From Pseudomonadota bacterium (GTDB lineage Bacteria > Pseudomonadota > Alphaproteobacteria > Rhizobiales > Devosiaceae): a DNA stretch of 64,000 nt. The notes beneath the pieces were generated by a model. That model had not been told where the DNA came from and did no database searches. It saw only the letters and a list, made by a program, of their open reading frames with translations. This document shows, one piece after another, positions 25,558 to 33,792 of the stretch; the first letter of the stretch is position 1; each line of letters begins with the position of its first letter. The position numbers and the translations under genes were made by a program. Location: NCBI GenBank assembly GCA_023391095.1, contig JAEWBN010000019.1:1-64000 (forward strand). Reading direction: 5' to 3'.

Positions 25558-26643
25558 ATGCTCTATTTTCTCGGCCAACTAGGCGACTCGCTCGCCGCGT
25601 TCAACGTCTTCCGCTACATCACTTTCCGTACCGCCGGCGCAGTTGTCACGGCGCTGTTCTTCGTCTTCCTTTTCGGGCCCGGCATGATTGCCCTGCTGCG
25701 TCTTAAGCAGGGCAAAGGCCAGCCGATCCGTGAAGACGGCCCGCAAGGTCACCTGCTGACCAAGAAGGGCACGCCTACCATGGGTGGGCTGATGATCCTT
25801 TCCGGGGCGGTGATTTCAACCCTGCTCTGGTCAAACCTCACCAATGGCTATGTTTGGGTGGTCCTGTTCGTCACCGTCGGCTTCGGGGCCATCGGCTTTT
25901 ACGACGACTACCTCAAGGTCAAGCGCATGAGCCACAAGGGGTTTGGCGGCAAGCAGCGCCTCCTGATCGAGGCCATGATCGGGGGCATCGCGGCTTTCGC
26001 CATTTCCCAGCTCGCTTCTGGCGCCTATGGCACATCGCTGCTCTTCCCCTTCGTCAAGGACCTCGCGATCAACCTTGGCTATTTCTACATTCTGTTCGGC
26101 GGCTTTGTCGTCGTTGCGGCGGGCAATTCGGTCAACCTGACCGACGGGCTCGATGGTCTCGCCATCGTCCCCGTCATGGTGGCGGCAGCCTGTTTCGGCC
26201 TCATCGCCTATCTCGTCGGCTCACAGAATTATGCGGACTACCTACTGCTCAACTCCGTTCCGGGCACAGCCGAGCTGGCGGTGGTCTGCGGCGCGCTGAT
26301 CGGTGCAGGCCTTGGCTTTCTGTGGTTCAATGCGCCACCCGCGCAGATTTTTATGGGTGATACCGGCTCGCTCGCCCTGGGCGGCGCACTCGGCACCATT
26401 GCGGTCGCCACCAAGCACGAGATCGTGCTGGCCATTATCGGCGGCCTCTTCGTGCTCGAAACCGTCTCGGTGATCGTGCAGGTGGCCTCGTTCAAGCTCA
26501 CCGGCAAGCGCGTCTTCCGAATGGCGCCGATCCACCACCACTTCGAGGCGATGGGGTGGACCGAAAGTCAGGTTGTGATCCGCTTTTGGATCATTTCCTT
26601 CGTGCTGGCGCTCATCGGTCTTTCCAGTCTCAAGCTGCGCTGA
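25558..26643 (+). CDS. mraY: phospho-MurNAc-pentapeptide translocase MraY
   Basis: A 361-residue polytopic inner-membrane enzyme (about ten helices) that transfers phospho-MurNAc-pentapeptide onto undecaprenyl phosphate to give lipid I. The catalytic and Mg-binding motifs are visible: IREDGPQGHLLTKKGTPTMGG, GFYDDYLKV (Asp pair), NLTDGLDGLA, FMGDTGSLALGG and the MAPIHHHFE loop. It follows murF by 26 bp. In related clusters murD comes next; here a hairpin and a 181-bp gap follow instead. Confidence 0.97.
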   Translation: MLYFLGQLGDSLAAFNVFRYITFRTAGAVVTALFFVFLFGPGMIALLRLKQGKGQPIREDGPQGHLLTKKGTPTMGGLMILSGAVISTLLWSNLTNGYVWVVLFVTVGFGAIGFYDDYLKVKRMSHKGFGGKQRLLIEAMIGGIAAFAISQLASGAYGTSLLFPFVKDLAINLGYFYILFGGFVVVAAGNSVNLTDGLDGLAIVPVMVAAACFGLIAYLVGSQNYADYLLLNSVPGTAELAVVCGALIGAGLGFLWFNAPPAQIFMGDTGSLALGGALGTIAVATKHEIVLAIIGGLFVLETVSVIVQVASFKLTGKRVFRMAPIHHHFEAMGWTESQVVIRFWIISFVLALIGLSSLKLR

Positions 26644-26668
26644 CAGCCGGCTAAAGCCAAAAATTTAC

Positions 26669-26692
26669 GGCGCGGCTGTGATAGGCCGCGCC
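26669..26692 (+). terminator. hairpin after mraY
   Basis: GGCGCGGC (26669-26676) pairs perfectly with GCCGCGCC (26685-26692) around an 8-nt loop. A T-containing but not uniform tract follows. It sits where murD would normally be and may separate transcription of rsmH-mraY from ftsW-lpxC. Confidence 0.5.
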
Positions 26693-26824
26693 CTTCGTGT
26701 TTGGGCCTATGGTTGACGCGCATCACCGGCAGAATCGCAAAACGCAAAAGTCCTTGGCAAATCGGTAACCATCGGTCCGCTACAATTTGAGGTAGTTTGT
26801 ATCGAGTACCGGGCCTTCCCCCTG

Positions 26825-27988
26825 ATGTTCTCCCGCGACAGAAAAACGCCGATTGCCGAGTGGTGGTGGTCCATTGACCGCGAATTGCTCGGGGCCCTGA
26901 TCCTGCTTCTGACCTGCGGCATGGTGCTCAGTTTTGGTGCCAGCCCCCCGGTTGCGGAACGCATCGGGCTAAACGAATGGTATTTTGTCATTCGCCACGC
27001 CATGTTCTGCGCGCTGGCCGTGCCCGTCATGCTGGCAACCTCCTTGCTTAGCCACCGGCAGGCCCGCTTTGCCGCGCTCGGCACGCTGATCGTCATGACC
27101 CTGCTGCTCTGGGCCGCCGTGCGTTTCGGCACCGAAGTCAAAGGCGCGCGGCGCTGGATTTCCATTGCCGGCCAGTCGATCCAGCCGTCAGAATTCGTCA
27201 AGCCCGCCTTCGCCGTCATCGGCGCGTGGTTGTTTTCGGAATTCATGATCCACCGCAACGTGCCGGGACGCATGATCGCAACGCTGATCATGCTCGTGAT
27301 TGTGGCTGGCCTGCTGCTGCAGCCGGACATCGGCCAGACGGCACTTGTCCTCGCCACCTGGGCGGTTCTGCTGTTTCTGTCCGGCATATCCTGGTGGATC
27401 ATCTTCGGGCTGGCCGGGGCGGGGTTTGGCTTGCTCATTGGCGCCTATGTCTTCTTTCCGCACTTTGCGCGCCGCATCGACACCTTCCTCAACCCCGACG
27501 GTGGCGGCAATACCTACCAGATCGACCGCGCCCTTCAGTCGCTTTTGGAAGGCGGCTGGTTCGGACGTGGTCCCGGGGAGTCGATTGCCAAGAAGCTCAT
27601 CCCCGACGCGCATGCCGACTATGTGTTCTCTGCGGCGGCGGGCGAGTTTGGCATTCTATTCTGCATGGGCCTCGTTTCCGTCATTGGCTTCATTGTGCTG
27701 CGGGCCCTTGTTTCCGCCCAGCGTCAGTCGAGCCTCTTCGCGCGCCTTGCTGCGTCCACCATTGCCATTCAGTTTGCTATGCAGTCCGGCATCAATCTGG
27801 CGGTTAATCTCAACCTGATCCCACCCAAGGGGATGACCTTGCCCTTCGTGTCCTATGGCGGCACCTCCATGCTTGCCGTGGCCTTCGGCATGGGCCTCAT
27901 GCTGGCGTTCACCCGCACCAAGCCCGAGGAGCGCATGGCAACTGGTATCCCCGCTTATCGCAGCGCCGTGGTCGCAGCCGCCGAATGA
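26825..27988 (+). CDS. ftsW: septal peptidoglycan glycosyltransferase FtsW
   Basis: A 387-residue SEDS-family protein with about ten membrane segments that polymerises lipid II at the septum together with FtsI. Family marks are the VKGARRWI loop, QPSEFVKPAF, LLQPDIGQTALVLATW, the large extracellular loop with DGGGNTYQIDRALQSLLEGGWFGRGPGESIAKKLIPDAHADYVFSAAAGEFG, and the closing PPKGMTLPFVSYGGTSMLA. There is no strong ribosome site before the ATG. The 181 bp upstream contain no gene, so ftsW may start a second transcription unit. It overlaps murG by four bases. Confidence 0.96.
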   Translation: MFSRDRKTPIAEWWWSIDRELLGALILLLTCGMVLSFGASPPVAERIGLNEWYFVIRHAMFCALAVPVMLATSLLSHRQARFAALGTLIVMTLLLWAAVRFGTEVKGARRWISIAGQSIQPSEFVKPAFAVIGAWLFSEFMIHRNVPGRMIATLIMLVIVAGLLLQPDIGQTALVLATWAVLLFLSGISWWIIFGLAGAGFGLLIGAYVFFPHFARRIDTFLNPDGGGNTYQIDRALQSLLEGGWFGRGPGESIAKKLIPDAHADYVFSAAAGEFGILFCMGLVSVIGFIVLRALVSAQRQSSLFARLAASTIAIQFAMQSGINLAVNLNLIPPKGMTLPFVSYGGTSMLAVAFGMGLMLAFTRTKPEERMATGIPAYRSAVVAAAE

Positions 27989-29103
27989 AAACCTTTGTCC
28001 TTATGGCCGGTGGCACCGGCGGCCATCTCTTTCCCGCCATGGCTCTGGCCCAGGAACTGGTGCGGCGTGGTCATGTGGTCGAGCTGATGACCGACCATCG
28101 TGTCGACAGCTATGGCGGCGATTTTCCCGCCCGGCAGATCCACGTCGTTCCGGCGGCAACGCCCTCCGGCGCCAACCCGCTCAAGATGGTCGGGGCTGGG
28201 GTGACCATTCTGCGGGGCGTCAGCGCCGCCTATGGCAAGTTGCGCAAGGTCAGGCCCGATGCGGTCGTGGGCTTTGGTGGCTATCCGACCTTTCCGCCCT
28301 TCATTGCCGCAAACCTGCTGGGTATTCCCGGCATTCTGCATGAGCAGAATGCAGTCATGGGCCGGGCCAACCGGGCGCTCGCCCGCTTTGCCGATCTTCT
28401 GGCCATGAGTTTTCCGGCCACCCGCTTTGCCGATCAGCAGAACCTCGAAAAGGTGCTGACCGGCAATCCGGTGCGCGACCGCGTGCGGGCGGTAGTCGGT
28501 CGGCCCTATCCCGAGCTCGATGACAAAGGCCCGATCCGGCTCGTTGTGACCGGCGGCAGCCAGGGCGCGCGGGTCATGTCCGACGTGGTGCCTGCCGCCA
28601 TTGCGCTGCTCCCCGAGGCGTTGCGCGGACGACTGCAGATCATCCAGCAGACCCGCCCCGAGGATATCGATCGGGTGACCGAAAGCTACCGCCAGTCGCG
28701 CGCCAGCGTGCAGCTGGCGAGCTTCATCCCAGACCTTCCCGAGCAGATTGCCGACGCGCACCTCGTGATCGGCCGGGCAGGGGCCTCCACCATTACCGAG
28801 CTGGCGGTCATCGGCCGGCCCGCCATCCTCATACCCCTGCCGGGCGCGCTCGATTCCGACCAAAAGCACAACGCGCTGTTCCTCCAGGAGGGCGGCGGTG
28901 GTTGGATGCTCGAACAGGCCACCATTTCACCGCAATCGCTCGCCAATCGCCTTACCGAGCTGCTCAACGATCCGGCCGGCCTGAAAAAGGCCGCCGAGGC
29001 AGCCCGTGCGCTGGGGCAGCCCCGCGCTGTCGAGAAACTCGCCGACCTCGCCGAAATGCTGGCGGGCAAGCATACCCATATCGAAGGGAGACCCAATCCA
29101 TGA
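27985..29103 (+). CDS. murG: lipid II synthase MurG
   Basis: A 372-residue peripheral membrane GT28 glycosyltransferase that adds GlcNAc to lipid I. The N-terminal GGTGGHLFPAMALA glycine loop, the GFGGYPTFPP and HEQNAVMGRANR segments, and the C-terminal donor-site GGSQGARV, IGRAGASTITEL and IPLPGALDSDQKHNA motifs are all present. It overlaps ftsW (ATGA) before it and murC (ATGA) after it, so the three are tightly coupled. Confidence 0.97.
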   Translation: MKTFVLMAGGTGGHLFPAMALAQELVRRGHVVELMTDHRVDSYGGDFPARQIHVVPAATPSGANPLKMVGAGVTILRGVSAAYGKLRKVRPDAVVGFGGYPTFPPFIAANLLGIPGILHEQNAVMGRANRALARFADLLAMSFPATRFADQQNLEKVLTGNPVRDRVRAVVGRPYPELDDKGPIRLVVTGGSQGARVMSDVVPAAIALLPEALRGRLQIIQQTRPEDIDRVTESYRQSRASVQLASFIPDLPEQIADAHLVIGRAGASTITELAVIGRPAILIPLPGALDSDQKHNALFLQEGGGGWMLEQATISPQSLANRLTELLNDPAGLKKAAEAARALGQPRAVEKLADLAEMLAGKHTHIEGRPNP

Positions 29104-30518
29104 AGATGCCCCGCAATATCGGGCCGGTCCATTTCATCGGCATCGGCGGCATCGGCATGAGCGGCATCGCCGAAATCCTGCACAACCAGGGTTACGTCGT
29201 GCAGGGCTCCGATGCGTCCCTCAATCCAAATGTCCAGCGCCTGCGCGACATGGGCATCAAGGTGGAAATCGGCCAGAGCGCCGACAATCTGGGCCAGGCC
29301 GAGGTCGTCGTGGTGTCCTCCGCCATCAAGAAGGACAATCCCGAGTTGGTCGCGGCCCGCGCCAAGGCCCTGCCCATTGTTCGGCGCGCCGAAATGCTCG
29401 CCGAGATCATGCGATTCAAGACCGCCATTGCCATCGGCGGCACGCATGGCAAGACGACCACCACGACGCTTGTGGCCACCCTTCTCGACGCCGGCAATCT
29501 CGACCCCACCGTTATCAACGGCGGCATCATCAACGCCTATGGCACCAATGCGCGCCTTGGTGGCGGCGAGTGGATGGTGGTGGAAGCCGATGAAAGCGAC
29601 GGCACATTTGTGAAGCTGCCCGCCGACGTCGCCGTGGTCACCAATATCGACCCCGAGCATCTAGACCACTACGGAGACTTCGAGGGCGTCAAGAAGGCCT
29701 TCCACCAGTTCGTCGAGAACGTGCCCTTCTATGGCTTTGCGGTCATGTGCCTCGATCATCCCCATGTGCAGGCGCTGGTCGGCGACATTCGCGATCGCCG
29801 TGTCATCACCTATGGCCGCAACCCGCAGGCCGATGTGCGGCTGGTTGATCTGGAAAACCGGGATGGCGTGCAGCACTTTGCCGTCGAGATTCGGGACCGC
29901 ATTCGCCAGACGCAGCTTCGGATCGACGGGCTCGAACTGCCCATGCCCGGTGTTCACAACGCCCTCAATGCCACAGCCGCCATTGCCGTGGCCGACCAGC
30001 TGCATGTCCCCGCCGAGGCCATCCGCAAGGGACTCCGTGGCTTTACCGGCGTCAAGCGGCGCTTCACCAAGACCGGCGAAGTGGGTGGCGTGACCGTCAT
30101 CGACGACTATGGCCACCACCCGGTGGAGATCGCCGCCGTGTTGCGCGCAGCCCGCCAGTCGGCCCGCCGTGAGGTGATCGCCGTGGTCCAGCCGCATCGC
30201 TATAGCCGGGTCAAGGATCTCTTCGACGACTTCGCGGCCTGCTTCAACGATGCCGACACGGTCATCGTCGCGCCGATCTATGCGGCCGGCGAGCAGCCGC
30301 TGCCCGGCGTGACGCATGAGGAACTGGTCAATCGCATCCGCGCCCGTGGCCATCGCGATGCGCGCATCATTGATCGGCCCGAAGCCCTGGCGCCGCTTTT
30401 GGCGAGCCGGGTGGAGGAGGGCGACTATGTCGTCTGCCTGGGCGCCGGCAACATCACCCAGTGGGCGGCTGCCCTGCCGGGCGAGCTCGAGGCACTGATG
30501 GGCGAGAGCGACAAATGA
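29100..30518 (+). CDS. murC: UDP-N-acetylmuramate-L-alanine ligase MurC
   Basis: A 472-residue cytoplasmic Mur ligase that adds L-alanine to UDP-MurNAc, the first peptide step. The N-terminal VHFIGIGGIGMSGIAEIL Rossmann loop binds the UDP-sugar, the ATP loop is GTHGKTT at residues 114-120, and EADESDGTF and DYGHHPVEI are diagnostic. The ATG at 29100 overlaps the murG stop; the frame is open further upstream inside murG but has no reason to start there. The stop overlaps the ddl start, leaving no room for murB, which commonly lies here in relatives. Confidence 0.97.
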   Translation: MKMPRNIGPVHFIGIGGIGMSGIAEILHNQGYVVQGSDASLNPNVQRLRDMGIKVEIGQSADNLGQAEVVVVSSAIKKDNPELVAARAKALPIVRRAEMLAEIMRFKTAIAIGGTHGKTTTTTLVATLLDAGNLDPTVINGGIINAYGTNARLGGGEWMVVEADESDGTFVKLPADVAVVTNIDPEHLDHYGDFEGVKKAFHQFVENVPFYGFAVMCLDHPHVQALVGDIRDRRVITYGRNPQADVRLVDLENRDGVQHFAVEIRDRIRQTQLRIDGLELPMPGVHNALNATAAIAVADQLHVPAEAIRKGLRGFTGVKRRFTKTGEVGGVTVIDDYGHHPVEIAAVLRAARQSARREVIAVVQPHRYSRVKDLFDDFAACFNDADTVIVAPIYAAGEQPLPGVTHEELVNRIRARGHRDARIIDRPEALAPLLASRVEEGDYVVCLGAGNITQWAAALPGELEALMGESDK

Positions 30519-31435
30519 GCAAGCATGTCGCCGTCCTCATGGGCGGGCTCTCCAATGAGCGGCCGGTTTCCCTGAGCACCGGCAAGGGCTGCGCCCAGGC
30601 CCTGCGCAATGCCGGCTATCGGGTCACCGAAGTCGACGTTGGATATGACATTGCCGAACGCCTGCGCGAAGTCGCGCCTGACGTCGCGTTCAACGCTCTC
30701 CATGGTCGGTTCGGCGAAGACGGGACCATCCAGGGCGTGCTGGAATTTCTGCGCATCCCCTATACGCATTCGGGCGTGCTCGCGTCGGCCCTGGCCATGG
30801 ACAAGCACCAGGCCAAGATCATGCTCAAGGCGGCCGGCATTCCGGTCACCGACCATGTGATCGTCAGCAGGGCCGAGGTTGCCCGCGCCCACGTCATTGC
30901 CCCGCCCTATGTCATCAAGCCCATTGCCGACGGTTCAAGCTTCGGCGTCATCATCGTGAAAGCCGATCAGTCCCATCCGCCGCAGGAAATCCTGCGCGAA
31001 GACTGGAATGGCGGCGAGGAGGTGATGGTCGAGCGTTACATTCCCGGACGCGAGCTTACCTGCGCCGTGATGGGCGATGTGGCCCTGCCGGTGACCGAAA
31101 TCGTCACCGATCTGCACTTCTACAACTACGAGGCCAAGTATGCGGCGGGCGGGTCCCGGCACATTCTCCCGGCTGAGATTAAACCTAAAATTTACGACAA
31201 AGTGCAAAAGTTGAGCCTTGCTGCCCATGCGGCGCTTGGCTGTCGCGGCGTGACCCGGACGGACTTCCGGTACAACGACGCGGCCGGTGAACATTGCGAG
31301 CTTGTCTGTCTGGAAATCAACACCCAGCCGGGCATGACGCCAACCTCCCTTGCGCCGGAGCAGGCTGCTCATGTTGGGCACAGCTTTGAAGATCTGGTCT
31401 CCTGGATGGTGGAGGACGCGAGTTGCAACAGGTAA
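30515..31435 (+). CDS. ddl: D-alanine-D-alanine ligase
   Basis: A 306-residue ATP-grasp enzyme that makes the D-Ala-D-Ala dipeptide used by MurF. Typical parts are the N-terminal VLMGGLSNERPVSLSTG loop, NALHGRFGEDGTIQGVLE, YTHSGVLASALAMDKHQAK, VIKPIADGSSFGV (ATP-grasp lysine) and LEINTQPGMTPTSLAPEQA, which carries the metal-binding Glu/Asn. The length matches DdlB. ATG 30515 overlaps the murC stop. The 3' end overlaps the ftsQ start by 13 nt. Confidence 0.96.
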   Translation: MSKHVAVLMGGLSNERPVSLSTGKGCAQALRNAGYRVTEVDVGYDIAERLREVAPDVAFNALHGRFGEDGTIQGVLEFLRIPYTHSGVLASALAMDKHQAKIMLKAAGIPVTDHVIVSRAEVARAHVIAPPYVIKPIADGSSFGVIIVKADQSHPPQEILREDWNGGEEVMVERYIPGRELTCAVMGDVALPVTEIVTDLHFYNYEAKYAAGGSRHILPAEIKPKIYDKVQKLSLAAHAALGCRGVTRTDFRYNDAAGEHCELVCLEINTQPGMTPTSLAPEQAAHVGHSFEDLVSWMVEDASCNR

Positions 31436-32301
31436 AGAGCGAGGCTTTTCTCGCCGGGGCGCGGCTGGTTGATCCCCGCGCATTGCCTGTTCCTGCCCGC
31501 ACGCCGCGTCACCGCATTGCCAATCGCTTCAGTCGCGCCTGGGTGCTGCATGGCCGTGCCATCCGCCGCATGCTCATGGCCGCCGGCATCGTCGCGGTCG
31601 GTGTTGTCGGCTATCAGCTGCGGGAGCCCATCGGCTTTGCCCTGTCGGGCGCGGTCGATTTCACCCAGACCCAATTTGCCGCTGCCGGCTTTGCCATCGG
31701 CGCAATTTCCATTTCCGGCCAGACGCTGACATCCGAGCAGGATATTTTCGACGCGCTCGGCATCATGCCCAATACGCCGACCTTCGGCTTTGATGTGGAA
31801 GCGGCGCGGCTGCGCGTTGCCGAACTGCCTGCCGTCGCAACCGTCAGCGTGCGCAAGAGTTACCCGGCCGACATTGCCGTTGAGATCACAGAGAAGGTGC
31901 CTGTGGCGCGCTGGCGCGTGGATGGCATCACCTTCGTGATCGACGGCAAGGGTGACCAGATCGGGGAAGACCGGGGCGCCTATGGCGACCTGCCGCTTGT
32001 GATTGGCGACGGCGCTGCCGACGACGCGCTGGCCATGATCCGCGCTCTCGATGCTGTGCCAACGCTGCAGGAAGGGCTTGTCGCCATATCCCGCATTGCC
32101 GACCGGCGCTGGGACCTCATCTACGATACCGGCTTGCGCATCCAGTTGCCCGAACAGGGCGTGGCGCAGGCCCTGCGCAAGATCGTTACCTATCAGAACG
32201 ACTACCAAATCCTGGACCGCGACATCGCGATCCTCGATCTGCGGATCGACAATCTGGTCGCCGTTCGTCCCAATCCTACCGAAGACCCCGACAAATCATG
32301 A
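31423..32301 (+). CDS. ftsQ: cell division protein FtsQ (DivIB)
   Basis: A 292-residue single-pass inner-membrane protein: ~48 cytosolic residues rich in Arg, one membrane helix (residues ~50-66, MLMAAGIVAVGVVGYQL), then a periplasmic POTRA domain (ISISGQTLTSEQDIFDALGI through VSVRKSYPADIAVEITEKVPVARW) and the beta domain that binds FtsB. The frame starts with TTG at 31423, preceded by a clear GGAGG, inside the ddl 3' end. Its stop overlaps the ftsA start. The overlap and rare start codon suggest translation is tied to that of ddl. Confidence 0.93.
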   Translation: MQQVKSEAFLAGARLVDPRALPVPARTPRHRIANRFSRAWVLHGRAIRRMLMAAGIVAVGVVGYQLREPIGFALSGAVDFTQTQFAAAGFAIGAISISGQTLTSEQDIFDALGIMPNTPTFGFDVEAARLRVAELPAVATVSVRKSYPADIAVEITEKVPVARWRVDGITFVIDGKGDQIGEDRGAYGDLPLVIGDGAADDALAMIRALDAVPTLQEGLVAISRIADRRWDLIYDTGLRIQLPEQGVAQALRKIVTYQNDYQILDRDIAILDLRIDNLVAVRPNPTEDPDKS

Positions 32302-33611
32302 TGACCGATGCCATGACTTCCCGGCTCCGTCCGGTCCAACCCGGCAAGACCACGCTTGTGGGAGTGCTCGACATTGGCTCGACCAAGATTTGTTGCGTGA
32401 TCGCGCGCCTGGTGCCGCGTGCCGAGGGCAAGTCGCTGCGCGGCCGCACCCATCAGGCCGAGGTGATCGGGTTCGGATATGGGCCGGCTCATGGCGTCAA
32501 GAGCGGGGTCGTCACCGATATCGAGAAGGCCGAGCACGCCATCCGCACCGTTGTCGGCACGGCCGAGCGCGCGGCCGGGCTGACGCTGGAATCGGTGCTG
32601 GTCAACGTCACTGCCGGCCGCCTCGGCTCGGAAACCTTCTCTGCCGCGGTCTCACTGGATGGCCAGGAAGTCGAAAAGGCGGACATCCTGCGCGTCCTCA
32701 AGGCGGTCAATGCGCGGTCCGTCCGGCCTGAGCGCTCCATCGTGCACGCCCTTCCCATCGGCTATTCGCTCGACGGGCAGAAGGGCATTCGCGATCCCAA
32801 AGGCCTGGTGGGTGACCAACTGGGCATCGATGTCGCCGTCATCAGCGCCGAAACGCTGGCGATGCGCAATCTCGAACTGGTGCTGCACCGCTGCCATCTC
32901 CAGATCGAGGCGCTGGTGGCAACGCCTTATGCGTCCGGACTTTCAACGCTGGTCGATGACGAAGCGCAGTTGGGCGTGGCCTGCATCGACTTTGGCGGCG
33001 CGACGACCACCGTATCGGTGTTCAACGACGGACATCTCGTCTATGCGGACGCCATTGCCATCGGCGGCCATCACCTCACTCTCGATATCGCGCGCCAGCT
33101 TTCCGTCAGCGTGGCCGATGCCGAGCGCCTCAAGACCCTCCATGGCTCCGTCCTGCCGGGCCAGGCCGACGAGCGCGAGATGATCGGCATCCAGCCGGTC
33201 GGCGCCAGCCATGACGAGGCGCCCGGGCAGGTTTCCCGCGCTGTCCTGACCCGCATCATGCGTCCGCGCATCGAGGAAATCCTGACCGCCATCCGTGACC
33301 GCATGCAAGCCACCGGAATGATGGACGTTTGCGGCCGCCGCTTTGTTCTGACCGGCGGCGCCAGCGAAATGACCGGCCTGCCCGAAGTGGCCCGCCGTAC
33401 CCTGGCCCGCAATGTGCGCAACGGCCGCCCGATGGGTATTGCCGGCCTGCCGGAAATCGCCCGCGGCGCCGCCTTTGCTACTGTCACCGGCATGCTGATC
33501 TACCCGCAGGTCTGCAGCCAGGAATATGTCGAGCCCCGCAATCGCGGAAAGCTCACCGGTACCGACGGCTATATCGCCCGCGTCGGCAACTGGCTGCGGA
33601 GCAGCTTCTAG
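32298..33611 (+). CDS. ftsA: cell division protein FtsA
   Basis: A 437-residue actin-like ATPase that tethers FtsZ filaments to the membrane. Visible features are phosphate loop 1 (GVLDIGSTKICCVI), the 1C domain insertion (residues ~90-170, LESVLVNVTAGRLGSETF), the CIDFGGATTTVSVF phosphate 2 loop, VLTGGASEMTGLPEVA, and a C-terminal amphipathic helix (GYIARVGNWLRSSF) that binds the membrane. It overlaps ftsQ by four bases and is followed by a 181-bp control region before ftsZ. Confidence 0.97.
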   Translation: MMTDAMTSRLRPVQPGKTTLVGVLDIGSTKICCVIARLVPRAEGKSLRGRTHQAEVIGFGYGPAHGVKSGVVTDIEKAEHAIRTVVGTAERAAGLTLESVLVNVTAGRLGSETFSAAVSLDGQEVEKADILRVLKAVNARSVRPERSIVHALPIGYSLDGQKGIRDPKGLVGDQLGIDVAVISAETLAMRNLELVLHRCHLQIEALVATPYASGLSTLVDDEAQLGVACIDFGGATTTVSVFNDGHLVYADAIAIGGHHLTLDIARQLSVSVADAERLKTLHGSVLPGQADEREMIGIQPVGASHDEAPGQVSRAVLTRIMRPRIEEILTAIRDRMQATGMMDVCGRRFVLTGGASEMTGLPEVARRTLARNVRNGRPMGIAGLPEIARGAAFATVTGMLIYPQVCSQEYVEPRNRGKLTGTDGYIARVGNWLRSSF

Positions 33612-33658
33612 CGTGAAATATGCAGTCTCGCTGGCATCGGCGAGGCGCCCCAGGTTGG

Positions 33659-33673
33659 TTAATCGCCTCTAAA
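33659..33673 (+). promoter_or_regulatory. possible CtrA-type site upstream of ftsZ
   Basis: TTAA (33659-33662), seven bases and TAAA (33670-33673) differ from the CtrA consensus TTAA-N7-TTAA by one base. CtrA represses ftsZ in Caulobacter from a site in the same intergenic region, which makes the location credible, but a single near-match can occur by chance. Further TTAAC sequences at about 33709 and 33741 lack a matching partner. Confidence 0.35.
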
Positions 33674-33792
33674 TGCGTAACCGCATGCTGTCGCATTTTG
33701 CGCGAAAGTTAACGCAAAGGCGTCAATTGTTAGGGTGGGGTTAACGATTGGGTGGGTAAATCTTAATCAACCACGCCACTATGGGGCCACCT

